Shown: one piece after another, positions 1 through 8,510 of the stretch
Numbering within the stretch: position 1 is the stretch's first letter
Layout: the number at the start of each line of letters is the position of its first letter
Assembly (NCBI RefSeq): GCF_041060425.1
Contig: NZ_JAULBC010000001.1
Coordinates: forward strand, 1,240,001-1,304,000
Direction: 5' to 3'
Source of the DNA: Danxiaibacter flavus
GTDB taxonomy: Bacteria; Bacteroidota; Bacteroidia; Chitinophagales; Chitinophagaceae
Length of the DNA: 64,000 nucleotides
Notes under the pieces: model-generated
The model's input: the letters and a program-made list of their open reading frames with translations, nothing else
Databases searched by the model: none
Told to the model about the DNA's origin: nothing
Translations under genes and position numbers: made by a program

Positions 1-361
1 GAGCTGGAGTTTGAGTAGACCAGTAAGCACTTGTTGCCGGTGTTTAAAACATTAAATCCACTCCGAACTATCGTTTTTTAATTACAACAGTATCTCTCAT
101 AAATCAGTACGCGTAATACTGGTGCCGGTTATCACTGCTTCTCTTTTTCTGATCGTATTTACTGTGGCATTAGGTGTAGCATCAATTTTTTGAGTGCGCC
201 TTTCAAACCCTTTGCGGTTCCGGAAATCTTTGTCCACATGCGCACATAAGGTGTTTCAAAACCGGACATAGTAATTTAATTTTACTATGTAATCTACCTA
301 TTTTCAATAAAGTGCATAATGGCTTATAGTTGGTAGTGTACAACGAACTAAACAGCATTTT
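1..361. other. Intergenic region with a 25-bp palindrome
   Basis: No gene can be supported here. Frame 1 begins with a few codons ending in TAG at 16-18, which could be the tail of a gene lying outside the window, but this is too short to judge. A perfect inverted repeat with 9-bp arms (ACATAGTAA / TTACTATGT) and a 7-nt AT-only spacer lies at 266-290, about 70 bp before the permease start. It could be a regulator binding site; nothing else is recognisable. Confidence 0.5.
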
Positions 362-2740
362 ATGTTCGGTAACTACTTTAAAATTGCATGGAGAAGTCTA
401 ATTCGAAATAAAGCATTTTCTTTTATAAACATCTTCGGGTTGGCACTTGGTTTAATGTGTAGCATACTCATCATGTTATGGGTAAATGATGAGTATAGTG
501 TAGACAGGTTCCACAGCAACGGGGACTATCTTTACCAGATTTATGAACGTCAGTATTATGATGGAAAAATTAATGCAGGTTATTCTACGCAAGGTCTGCT
601 TGCGGATGAACTAAAAAAGAATGTTCCTGAATTGCAATATGCAAGTGCTATGGATCGGGCTGCAGCACCGGGTGCGAGCTCTACATTCGAAGCCGGTAAC
701 AAAATAAATAAGATGGACGGCTATTTTGCAGGCAGTGATTTCTTCAGCATGTTTAGTTATCCCTTATTAAAAGGTAAAGCAGATGCAGCGCTAAGTTCTC
801 CGTCAGCCATTGCCATTTCACGAAAAATGGCTGATATGTTTTTTGGTGATGCTGCTAATGCAATAGGCAAAACAATCCGGTATGAAAACAAAGAAGATCT
901 TGAGGTTACAGCAGTATTTGACGATCTCCCGGCTAACTCTTCCATGCAGTTTGATTTTGTCAGAAGCTGGATAGCCTACGTTAGAGACAATGCCTGGGTA
1001 AAAAACTGGGGCAACACAAGCCCGTCTACATATATCCAGCTCCGTAAGGATGCTGAGCCCAAAAAAGTAGAAGCGAAGATCAAACACTTTATTTATAATT
1101 ATCGACAGAAAGATCCTGCATCGCGCACTGAACTTGCACTACAATCATATCCTGATAAATATCTGCATTCAAACTTTAGTGATGGTCAGATCAATGGCGG
1201 CCGGATCGAATATGTACACCTGTTTACATTGGTTGCAATTTTTACGTTGCTTATTGCGTGCATTAATTTTATGAACCTTGCAACAGCGCAATCAGGTAAA
1301 CGTGCAAAAGAAGTGGGGCTGCGTAAAGTAATAGGCGCAGTCCGTTCTTCGTTGATAGGTCAGTTTATTGGTGAAGCAGTGCTGCTTACCCTGGTTTCTA
1401 TTTTCATAGCGATACTATTGGTCGTATTGCTTTTGCCTGCCTTTAATAGTGTAACGGGTAAACAACTTTCATTGCCATTTAATTATCCAATGTTCTGGAT
1501 CATTTTGGCCGGACTTATAGTCGTAACGGGTCTTACTGCAGGGAGCTATCCTGCTATCTTTCTGTCATCAATGAATCCTGTCCAAGTATTTAAAAGTGGT
1601 ATTAAAGCAGGATGGGGAGCAGTATTTTTCCGGAAGGTTCTTGTCGTATTTCAGTTTTCGCTTTCAGTATTACTTATTGTAGGGATGATTGTCATCTATC
1701 GCCAGATGAACTACATACAGAGCAGAAACCTTGGGTACGATCGCGATAATTTGATCTATGTTCCGATAGAAGGAGATCTTGTGAAAAATTATAGTGTGTT
1801 TAAAAATAAGGCTGCTAATGTGCCCGGTATTATAAATGTTTCAAAGATGCGTAATTCTCCAACGATCATTGAACATCACACAGGCAGCATTTACTGGCAG
1901 GGTAAAGATCCCAATCTTGAAGTGTCTTTTGCCGACGGTGTTGTAGGATATGATTTTGTAAAGACGATGAAACTTGAAATGGCTGCGGGAAGAGATTTTT
2001 CAAAAGAATTCAGCAGCGATTCAACTGCCTATATCATTAATGAAACTGCAGCAAAAAGAATAGGTTACCAGGATCCTGTGGGACAGACAATCAAATGGGG
2101 CAACCATCCTGGGACAATCATTGGCGTTGTAAAAGATTTTCATTTTAACTCACTGCATCAGGCAATTGATCCGCTGATCATGCGTCTCGATGAAAATTGG
2201 TCGTGGGGCACTATTCTGATTCGTGTGCAAGGTGGAAAAACGAAAGATGTACTGACTCAATTAGAAAAAATATGCAAAGAGTTAAATCCCAAGTTTCCAT
2301 TTGCATATCAATTCTCAGATCTCGAATATGCCAGGCTGTATAAGAGCGAGCAAGTGGTAAGTAAACTTTCTGGCTTCTTTGCATTCCTTGCCATATTTAT
2401 TTCGTGTTTAGGCTTGTTTGGACTGGCTACTTTTACAGCTGCGCAACGTACAAAAGAAATTGGTGTGCGAAAAGTGTTAGGCGCATCTGTTGCGAATATA
2501 GCAGGAATGTTGTCCGGTGATTTTTTAAAGCTGGTTGGTATAGCTTTTATTATTGCATTTCCTGTCGCATGGCTGGTGATGAATAACTGGTTGCAGAATT
2601 TCGCTTATAAGATCAATATCGAATGGTGGATGTTTGCTGTGGCAGGTTTTGCTACTGTTTGCATTGCGCTGCTAACCGTCTCTTATCAGAGCATTAAAGC
2701 AGCCTTGAACAATCCGGTAAATAGCTTGAGGACTGAATAG
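362..2740 (+). CDS. ABC transporter permease, MacB/FtsX family
   Basis: Inner-membrane permease of the MacB/FtsX type, 792 aa, the usual length for Bacteroidota members with two FtsX halves. One membrane segment lies near residues 20-42, followed by a periplasmic MacB-type core domain. A three-helix FtsX block lies at about 285-405; a second core domain and a second three-helix block close the protein at about 670-785. The two halves carry matching coupling-helix motifs, KEVGLRKVIGA near 318 and KEIGVRKVLGA near 700, which are known to contact the ATPase. No ATPase or periplasmic adaptor gene is adjacent in this window, so the partner is unknown. Family members export peptides, antibiotics or lipoproteins, or transmit mechanical signals; the substrate here cannot be inferred. 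Confidence 0.93.
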   Translation: MFGNYFKIAWRSLIRNKAFSFINIFGLALGLMCSILIMLWVNDEYSVDRFHSNGDYLYQIYERQYYDGKINAGYSTQGLLADELKKNVPELQYASAMDRAAAPGASSTFEAGNKINKMDGYFAGSDFFSMFSYPLLKGKADAALSSPSAIAISRKMADMFFGDAANAIGKTIRYENKEDLEVTAVFDDLPANSSMQFDFVRSWIAYVRDNAWVKNWGNTSPSTYIQLRKDAEPKKVEAKIKHFIYNYRQKDPASRTELALQSYPDKYLHSNFSDGQINGGRIEYVHLFTLVAIFTLLIACINFMNLATAQSGKRAKEVGLRKVIGAVRSSLIGQFIGEAVLLTLVSIFIAILLVVLLLPAFNSVTGKQLSLPFNYPMFWIILAGLIVVTGLTAGSYPAIFLSSMNPVQVFKSGIKAGWGAVFFRKVLVVFQFSLSVLLIVGMIVIYRQMNYIQSRNLGYDRDNLIYVPIEGDLVKNYSVFKNKAANVPGIINVSKMRNSPTIIEHHTGSIYWQGKDPNLEVSFADGVVGYDFVKTMKLEMAAGRDFSKEFSSDSTAYIINETAAKRIGYQDPVGQTIKWGNHPGTIIGVVKDFHFNSLHQAIDPLIMRLDENWSWGTILIRVQGGKTKDVLTQLEKICKELNPKFPFAYQFSDLEYARLYKSEQVVSKLSGFFAFLAIFISCLGLFGLATFTAAQRTKEIGVRKVLGASVANIAGMLSGDFLKLVGIAFIIAFPVAWLVMNNWLQNFAYKINIEWWMFAVAGFATVCIALLTVSYQSIKAALNNPVNSLRTE

Positions 2741-2787
2741 TTAATTGGCTGATGCTGCTAAAGTTTGATGGCAGTATCAGCTTCTCT

Positions 2788-3201
2788 TTATACATTTTTT
2801 CTAACAAGCCCTATCCCTAAAACAAGCAATCCGAAAGCCAGTATAACAGCTCCTGCAAAAGCCAGGTATATAAAGCCGTTTGGTTCTGTGGCATCAGGTT
2901 TTAAAACAGAAAAGAAGAACGCCGCAGGAAGGAGTATTGCAGACGCCGGAATGCAGCTTCGTACGATCGTTTTCCAGTTTTCAGAAAGTGCAGTTTCATC
3001 AACATATATGAGTGCTACCAGCGAGAGGATCAGCAGTACACCGGCATGTGCATGGCCTGCTCTGAATAAATTTTGCCTCAGCTGGTTTTGCATATAACGT
3101 GGATCATTAATGAGAAAGTTCAAAAGACTTACTCCTCCATAAATCACTGTAGGAAGTACAATCAACAAAATTCCTGCAGTGCGTTTTGATCTTGTAGTCA
3201 T
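2788..3201 (-). CDS. Small integral membrane protein of unknown function
   Basis: 137-aa protein with four predicted membrane segments, at roughly residues 8-30, 48-65, 80-100 and 112-132, and little soluble sequence between them. The start ATG at 3201 is followed by a basic MTTRSKR segment, consistent with an inside N-terminus. I do not recognise a functional family. It stands alone, convergent with the permease on its left and about 50 bp from the end of the rhomboid gene, which could place it in the same transcript. No catalytic residues can be proposed. Confidence 0.7.
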   Translation of the reverse strand: MTTRSKRTAGILLIVLPTVIYGGVSLLNFLINDPRYMQNQLRQNLFRAGHAHAGVLLILSLVALIYVDETALSENWKTIVRSCIPASAILLPAAFFFSVLKPDATEPNGFIYLAFAGAVILAFGLLVLGIGLVRKNV

Positions 3202-3249
3202 AACTATATTTTTGAAGCATGGAAATTCTTTGATACTCCGGATGCCGCA

Positions 3250-4092
3250 TCATTTCTTTTCTGCAAACTTTTCCAGTGCCTTTCTTTCTTTGGCTGTCAG
3301 ACTGGCCATTCCCTTTGTATTTATTTTGTCAAGGATCCGGTCAATTTCCTGTTGTGTTTCATGTTTAGCTATGTTGTATTTCTGATCGATGGTAACGTTC
3401 CGGTAATGACGATTAAAGAAGTTATTGTCAACAAAAAGCAAATGCGGCCGTGTTATAATTATGTATAAAAAAACTGCAGCCGGCGTTATGATCAATAATA
3501 TCGGACGATAGTTTTCCATGATGGATGACGGATGCATTAGTATTGCAACGACCATTCCAATGATTGCTCCTCCGAGATGAGCGTCGTGCCCAACATTGTC
3601 TTTTCTTGAGCGAACGGCATAGATGGAAAATAACACATACCCAAGTCCGTAAACCCATGCCGGAAAACTGATAGGTAATAAAAAGAAACCGATCTGCATT
3701 GAAGGGAACAATGCGATGCTTGCAAATATAACGGCACACACGGCGCCCGAAGCTCCCACTGCGGAATAATCATCGTGATACCTGTGAATAAATAATGACA
3801 AAAGATTACCGCCTATTAAACCTGAAAAATAAATGACCAGAAATTTAAAGCTGCCGAGATACGCTTCTACGTTGTAACTGAAAATGTACAGGGAAAGCAT
3901 GTTGAAGATCAGGTGCATCCAGCTGATATGCAGGAAGCCTGAGGTAATAAGTCTCTTATAATCCTTGTAAATAAGAATTTTATCGATTTCAAATGTGTAC
4001 TTGTAATAAAAAGACTGGTCTTTAAATCCCCTGTAAGAAATTACAAAGGTCAGCGCAATCAGAAGAAACGTTATAATGCCGATGTCACTCAT
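3250..4092 (-). CDS. Rhomboid family intramembrane serine protease
   Basis: 280-aa membrane protease that would cleave transmembrane substrates within the bilayer. The signature residues are visible: HxxxN (His60/Asn64) in the second helix, GASGA with the nucleophile Ser115, and AHLGG with catalytic His172. Six core helices fit the bacterial rhomboid fold. A soluble C-terminal tail of about 60 residues is rich in Lys/Glu and may be helical, as in many Bacteroidota rhomboids. The substrate is unknown. It may be co-transcribed with the small membrane protein gene that follows it on the same strand. Confidence 0.92.
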   Translation of the reverse strand: MSDIGIITFLLIALTFVISYRGFKDQSFYYKYTFEIDKILIYKDYKRLITSGFLHISWMHLIFNMLSLYIFSYNVEAYLGSFKFLVIYFSGLIGGNLLSLFIHRYHDDYSAVGASGAVCAVIFASIALFPSMQIGFFLLPISFPAWVYGLGYVLFSIYAVRSRKDNVGHDAHLGGAIIGMVVAILMHPSSIMENYRPILLIITPAAVFLYIIITRPHLLFVDNNFFNRHYRNVTIDQKYNIAKHETQQEIDRILDKINTKGMASLTAKERKALEKFAEKK

Positions 4093-4479
4093 TGGATAAC
4101 AAATTGTAAAAAATTAATAGCTCAGACAGCCCGATTTCCTGGTTATAAATTGTTTTTAAATTTAAAAATGAAAAGGCAATATTCGCGCGAAAGACAAGAA
4201 AGTTTTATGATTTTTTGAACAGAATGTTTGTGGGTTGTAAATGGGTTTCTTTGACTTTGCCGGGTTACGTAATTAAAAGCAATTTTTGATCGGACGCGAG
4301 GGGGATCTTACAAATAAAAATTGTGTAATGTGTTGTTGGTATGTTTCGCTCATTTCGTTATCATATATCAACGGCCGGGTGCAAAATGTCAAAAGGCAGA
4401 AAAAGTTTCGCGACTTTCCTGCCTTTTGATAACTGTCCTTTTTTAATACTTCAGTAGCTCGGATTAGGTGACATTCATT
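4093..4479. other. Intergenic gap without a gene
   Basis: About 390 bp between the rhomboid start and the thioredoxin-like gene stop. The only structured element is the hairpin at 4390-4428, annotated separately. A near-promoter CAAATTGTA (reverse complement TACAATTTG, one base longer than TAnnTTTG) lies at 4100-4108, just ahead of the rhomboid start. I see no coding sequence. Confidence 0.5.
4390..4428 (-). terminator. Terminator-like hairpin after the thioredoxin/TPR gene
   Basis: Inverted repeat CAAAAGGCAG ... CTGCCTTTTG with further partial pairing inside the arms, about 50 nt past the stop of the minus-strand gene. It is followed on that strand by a weakly T-rich stretch. It probably acts as an intrinsic terminator or 3' end stabiliser. 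Confidence 0.55.
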
Positions 4480-5709
4480 TTAGTCATTCCAGGTTTTTAC
4501 ATCTCCTTCCATTTTCTTTAATGTCTCACTGTACTGTTTTTGATCAGGACCTGCTGCGGCCACAGCTTTTTTCTGCCATTCTATGGCTTCATCTTTTCTA
4601 CCTAATTTATATAACAGGTTGGCGTAAGTATCAATATACATAGCAACATCTTTGTCTTTAAAAGTCTGTTTGCTCCACTCAAGCGCCTGACGTAAGCAAG
4701 CTTCATCTTTACAATTTTGAAAAACGCTCCACGCATATTCGTTGAGATCTTCAATCGTTATTTTGTCGCCGTATTTGCTTACATATTCGGTGATACTTGT
4801 TTGATAATTTGCCCAATCTCCCTTAATCCTATAAAATGTGACCCTGATATATGCTAATATTTCGGGTGCTTTATCCTGATATCTTTGACTGATTAGCTCA
4901 TTTAGTTTTGTCCAGGCGGAATCTTGCACTGTCTTGTTAAAGAGCAACGGTGTAGCCTCCTCCCTGAAGATAACGCGATTAACAACGGACTCTGCCCTGC
5001 CTTTGCCAAGTATATTATTTACTTTTTCCGGGTGGTACAAGAAGATGGTGAAACCAGTATCTTTAATAGAATTAGTAAAATCCCGAAGAAACTGTATATT
5101 ATCTTTGGTGTATAAGTCTTGTTGTGTTTTCAGGTAAGCGTTTGCAAGCATTCTAGCCTTATCTCTGTCAAATGCTTCCATAGCTGCATACGCAACCGAC
5201 TTAATGGATTCCGGATTCTTGGCGCCATTCTCAAAGTTTTTTAACAAAGTGTAATATTGTTTGGAAGGATCCAGTGCATTTGACGCTCGCTGAATGAATT
5301 GATCTGCTTCCCCACCGCCAACCATTCTATGTACTAATGTGCCGTTTGGGGCAAAAAATAAGAACGTGGGAAATGCCTGAATTTTATATTTAGTCATTAT
5401 ATCATGTCCATCTGCATACCATTTTTTAATTTCTTCATTGTCGCTGGCGGTAGTGTCAAGCTGCACTTTTACATTAATAAAATTGGCGTTAAAATAGTCG
5501 CCGACTTTTTCCTGCGGGAAGACGGTGTTGGTCATATATCTACACGGGCCACACCACGTGGTAAAACAGTCCATGAAGATGTACTTATTTTCTGCTTTTG
5601 CTTTAGCCAGTATCTGCTTCCAGCTATTACCGTGTTCAAAATGAATGCCTTTCTCCTGGGCCAGACATACGAAAGGCAATGAAAGAAGAAAAATAAAAAG
5701 CTGTTTCAT
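4480..5709 (-). CDS. Secreted thioredoxin-fold protein with TPR-like C-terminus
   Basis: 409 aa. A signal peptide (about residues 1-17, ending LPFVCLAQ) targets it to the periplasm. Residues about 25-145 form a thioredoxin-like domain with active site WCGPC (Cys53/Cys56), and a cis-Pro-type segment (AFPTFLFF) follows near residue 115. The remaining 260 residues are helical and end in TPR-like repeats (DTYANLLYKLGRKDEAIEW). It is likely a disulfide reductase or isomerase acting on exported proteins, of the TlpA/ResA type found widely in Bacteroidota. It stands alone, and the gene upstream ends in its own terminator. Confidence 0.85.
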   Translation of the reverse strand: MKQLFIFLLSLPFVCLAQEKGIHFEHGNSWKQILAKAKAENKYIFMDCFTTWCGPCRYMTNTVFPQEKVGDYFNANFINVKVQLDTTASDNEEIKKWYADGHDIMTKYKIQAFPTFLFFAPNGTLVHRMVGGGEADQFIQRASNALDPSKQYYTLLKNFENGAKNPESIKSVAYAAMEAFDRDKARMLANAYLKTQQDLYTKDNIQFLRDFTNSIKDTGFTIFLYHPEKVNNILGKGRAESVVNRVIFREEATPLLFNKTVQDSAWTKLNELISQRYQDKAPEILAYIRVTFYRIKGDWANYQTSITEYVSKYGDKITIEDLNEYAWSVFQNCKDEACLRQALEWSKQTFKDKDVAMYIDTYANLLYKLGRKDEAIEWQKKAVAAAGPDQKQYSETLKKMEGDVKTWND

Positions 5710-5855
5710 AATAAAGGGATTTAGTTAAATGGGTGATTAATATCAAGTAGGTGAAAATTGCGTACCTAGTTAAAAGTATTCTGAAAAAGATGATCTGTCA
5801 AAATTAGTTATGAAATAAAAAGTTAATGTAATGGATATATAAGCGTGCCTGAAAT

Positions 5856-5893
5856 AAAAAGCGAGATGGAAATTGTTGCCATCTCGCTTTTTA
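5856..5893 (-). terminator. Intrinsic terminator of the prolyl oligopeptidase gene
   Basis: Stem GCGAGATGG / CCATCTCGC (5861-5869 with 5879-5887) around a 9-nt loop, with A-rich and T-rich flanks on both sides so that it could work in either direction. It lies about 60 nt beyond the stop of the minus-strand peptidase gene. Confidence 0.8.
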
Positions 5894-5947
5894 CATTTTC
5901 AATTTTCCCCGCCTGACTGACGTTAGCCGGGCAGGAATTCTCCACTT

Positions 5948-8065
5948 TCAATTACTATAACTAACTCCCATGTTATACAACATGAAAGCCCATTTGTCAG
6001 CCTGTTCCTCAATGATCTTAGATGTTGGTTTTCCTGCTCCATGACCGGCCTTTGATTCAATTCTTATAATGACAGGATTGTTGCAGCTTTGTGCAGCCTG
6101 TAATGTTGCTGCAAACTTGAATGAATGCGCCGGAACAACACGGTCATCATGATCGGCAGTGGTAACCATTGTTGCCGGATAACAAGTGCCTTTATTAATG
6201 GCATGAACGGGAGAGTATTTATGCAGGTACTCAAACATTTCCTTGTTATCATCTGCGGTGCCGTAATCATAAGACCAGCCGGCGCCGGCGGTGAATTTGT
6301 GATAACGGAGCATATCCATTACGCCAACAGCCGGGAAACACACTTTATAGAGGTCCGGACGTTGCGTCATACATGCGCCGACAAGGAGCCCTCCATTAGA
6401 ACCGCCTGATATTGCCAGGTAATCTTTGCTGGTATATTTTTCTTTTATCAGGTATTCTGCCGCAGCAATAAAATCATCAAATACATTTTGTTTTTGCAAT
6501 TTGGTTCCGGCTTTGTGCCAGTCATCTCCATACTCGCCGCCACCGCGTAAGTTCGGAACTGCATAGATGCCGCCATTCTCCATAAACACCAGGTTGCTTA
6601 CGCTAAAGCCGGGTGTAAGGCTAATATTAAATCCGCCATAACCGTACAGCATTAAAGGATTGTGGCCGTTTAGCTGAATGCCTTTTTTGTGCGTAATGAT
6701 CATGGGAATTTTCGTGCCGTCCTTTGAAGTATAAAATACCTGTTTGCTTTCAAAGTTGTCAGGATTAAACTGAACCGCCGGCTTTTTATAGAGTTCACTT
6801 TTTCCGGTAGCTATATCGTACTTAAATAACGTATACGGATATATGTAGGAGGTAAAGCTGTAGTATACTTCCTTTTCCGTTTCTTTACCGCTAAAGCCGC
6901 CTGCAGAACCAAGTCCTGGCAATGCAATTGTATGTTCCTTTTTTCCGGAGAGATCATATTGCACAATTTCTGAAACAGCGTCTTTCAAATATTGGGCAAA
7001 CAGTTTTTTACCACAGGTAGAAATGCTCAGTGGAAATTTCGTTTCCGGAATCAGATCCTTCCAGTGATCAGATGTTGGTGTTGCTGCGTCTGTAATAACC
7101 AGTTTTCTGTTAGGAGCGTTCAGGTTAGTTACAATAAACAGCTCGCCATTCTGCGCGTAGGCAACATGCTGTTCGTTGTCAAAACCCGTAACAACAGGCA
7201 CTATAGGTGCATCCCTTTTTGAAAGATCTTTGATGTATAGTTCATTTCCGTATGTGGCATTAGAGGCGGTGATTACAAGAAAATGCTGGTCCTCGGTAAC
7301 ATAGCCGCCGATATATCTGCGTGGTGCAGTTTCGCCGCCAAAAATTAGTTGGTCTTCAGACTGTGCAGTGCCAAGTTTATGAAAATACAATTTGTGACGT
7401 TCCGTTTTGGCAGAAAGCTGGCTGCCCTTCGGCTTGTCGTAACTGCTGTAAAAAAAGCCTTCATTCTTATACCAGGAAAGGCCACTGAATTTTACATCGA
7501 TCAATGTATCATCCAGTTGCTTTTTTGTTTCTGCAGTCAAAATAATAACCTTGCGCCAGTCCGAACCACCTTCAGAGATCTGGTAGGCGAGGAGCGAGCC
7601 ATCATGCGTAAAATCCAGCCCCGCAAGGGATGTCGTGCCATCTGCTGAAAACCTGTTCGGATCAAGAAAAACTTCTGTGGTCCCGTTTTTCTGACGGTAC
7701 AAAACAGATTGGTTCTGCAATCCGTCATTTTTACTGAAGTAGGTGTAATTTCCTTCTTTTGATGGTGACGAATATTTTTCGTAGTTCCATAAAGTTGTCA
7801 GCCGCTTTTTAATAGCCTCTCTGAAAGGTATTTGCGAGAGGTAAGCGTTGGTAACAACATTTTGTTGCTGAACCCAGTCTTTAGTGTCCGATGCTGTATC
7901 ATTTTCAAGCCAGCGATAAGGGTCGCTCACTTCCGATCCAAAAAAATTATCAGTCTGCTGTACTGTTTTTGTGGCCGGGTAAGCACCTTTAAAAGCGGCC
8001 GGTTGTTGAGCCATTGTGTTCATACAAACCATTAAAGCGGTTAAACTGTAAGTAATATATCTCAT
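5948..8065 (-). CDS. Prolyl oligopeptidase, peptidase family S9A
   Basis: 705-aa serine peptidase cleaving after proline in short peptides. An N-terminal signal-like segment (residues 1-19, ending NTMAQ) suggests export. Residues about 25-90 and 460-705 form the alpha/beta-hydrolase part, and the middle forms a seven-bladed propeller that limits access to small substrates. The catalytic triad can be placed: Ser556 in GGSNGG, Asp641 in DHDDRVV and His675 in AGHGAG. Length and architecture match the S9A family. It is monocistronic, with a clear terminator downstream. Confidence 0.94.
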   Translation of the reverse strand: MRYITYSLTALMVCMNTMAQQPAAFKGAYPATKTVQQTDNFFGSEVSDPYRWLENDTASDTKDWVQQQNVVTNAYLSQIPFREAIKKRLTTLWNYEKYSSPSKEGNYTYFSKNDGLQNQSVLYRQKNGTTEVFLDPNRFSADGTTSLAGLDFTHDGSLLAYQISEGGSDWRKVIILTAETKKQLDDTLIDVKFSGLSWYKNEGFFYSSYDKPKGSQLSAKTERHKLYFHKLGTAQSEDQLIFGGETAPRRYIGGYVTEDQHFLVITASNATYGNELYIKDLSKRDAPIVPVVTGFDNEQHVAYAQNGELFIVTNLNAPNRKLVITDAATPTSDHWKDLIPETKFPLSISTCGKKLFAQYLKDAVSEIVQYDLSGKKEHTIALPGLGSAGGFSGKETEKEVYYSFTSYIYPYTLFKYDIATGKSELYKKPAVQFNPDNFESKQVFYTSKDGTKIPMIITHKKGIQLNGHNPLMLYGYGGFNISLTPGFSVSNLVFMENGGIYAVPNLRGGGEYGDDWHKAGTKLQKQNVFDDFIAAAEYLIKEKYTSKDYLAISGGSNGGLLVGACMTQRPDLYKVCFPAVGVMDMLRYHKFTAGAGWSYDYGTADDNKEMFEYLHKYSPVHAINKGTCYPATMVTTADHDDRVVPAHSFKFAATLQAAQSCNNPVIIRIESKAGHGAGKPTSKIIEEQADKWAFMLYNMGVSYSN

Positions 8066-8118
8066 GCCGGTTAAGGATTTTATTTCGTAATGAGTTCAGC
8101 AAAATAGGAAAAATCGCT

Positions 8119-8420
8119 GATGTCTGATTTGAAGATCGCTGATTTGTTCAGGTGTAGCACCAAAAATAGTCGGGTAATTCTTGATTATTGATTTGCTGAT
8201 GTTTGATTTGAAGATCGCTGATTTGTTCAGGTGCAACACCAAAATTAGTCGGGTAATTCTTGATTATTGATTTGCTGATGTTTGATTTATGCACGTGTAA
8301 CATTCAAACCGGAGTGATTTCGGTTTTGATTGATTTGTCGGTGTCGGATTTTTTAATGAACCCCAACTGGCATCCGGTGCCCTGGATCAGCGATCTTCAA
8401 ATCAGCGATCCTCAAATCTC
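8119..8420. repeat. 79-bp tandem duplication with an inverted partner
   Basis: Two nearly identical 79-bp units start at 8119 and 8198, and a third begins at 8277 but breaks off after about 12 nt. Each unit is built from words such as GATTTGAAGATCGCTGATTTG. The reverse complement of that word (ATCAGCGATCTTCAAATC) occurs at about 8387-8405, so the region can fold into a large hairpin. It lies in the divergent gap between the peptidase and nucleotidyltransferase genes. No gene is visible in the gap. Confidence 0.85.
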
Positions 8421-8423
8421 TTG

Positions 8424-8497
8424 AAATGTTACCGTCTTACATGTCTAACGCGTCTTACACGTCTTACACGTCTTACCATCTTACGGTCTTACTATCT
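8424..8497. repeat. Short-period GTCTTAC repeat array
   Basis: Tandem 9-10-bp words (GTCTTACAC, GTCTTACCAT, GGTCTTACTA) run up to the promoter of the nucleotidyltransferase gene. Translated in frame they give a run of Arg-Leu-Thr triplets that artificially lengthens that reading frame. The same word family occurs at 27965-28035 and, reverse-complemented, at 12481-12562. Confidence 0.85.
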
Positions 8498-8505
8498 TAT
8501 CTTTG
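8498..8505 (+). promoter_or_regulatory. -7 promoter element TATCTTTG
   Basis: Exact match to the Bacteroidota -7 consensus TAnnTTTG, ending 5 nt before the ATG at 8511. With the usual spacing from this box to the transcription start, the mRNA would begin at or next to the start codon, so translation is probably leaderless. No clear TTG is found at the -33 position because the repeat array occupies it. Confidence 0.6.
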
Positions 8506-8510
8506 CCCGC

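Noticed and set aside
8424..8510. N-terminal extension of the CCA enzyme (Arg-Leu-Thr repeats)
   Set aside because: It is encoded by the GTCTTAC repeat array, and a promoter box just before 8511 places transcription after it.
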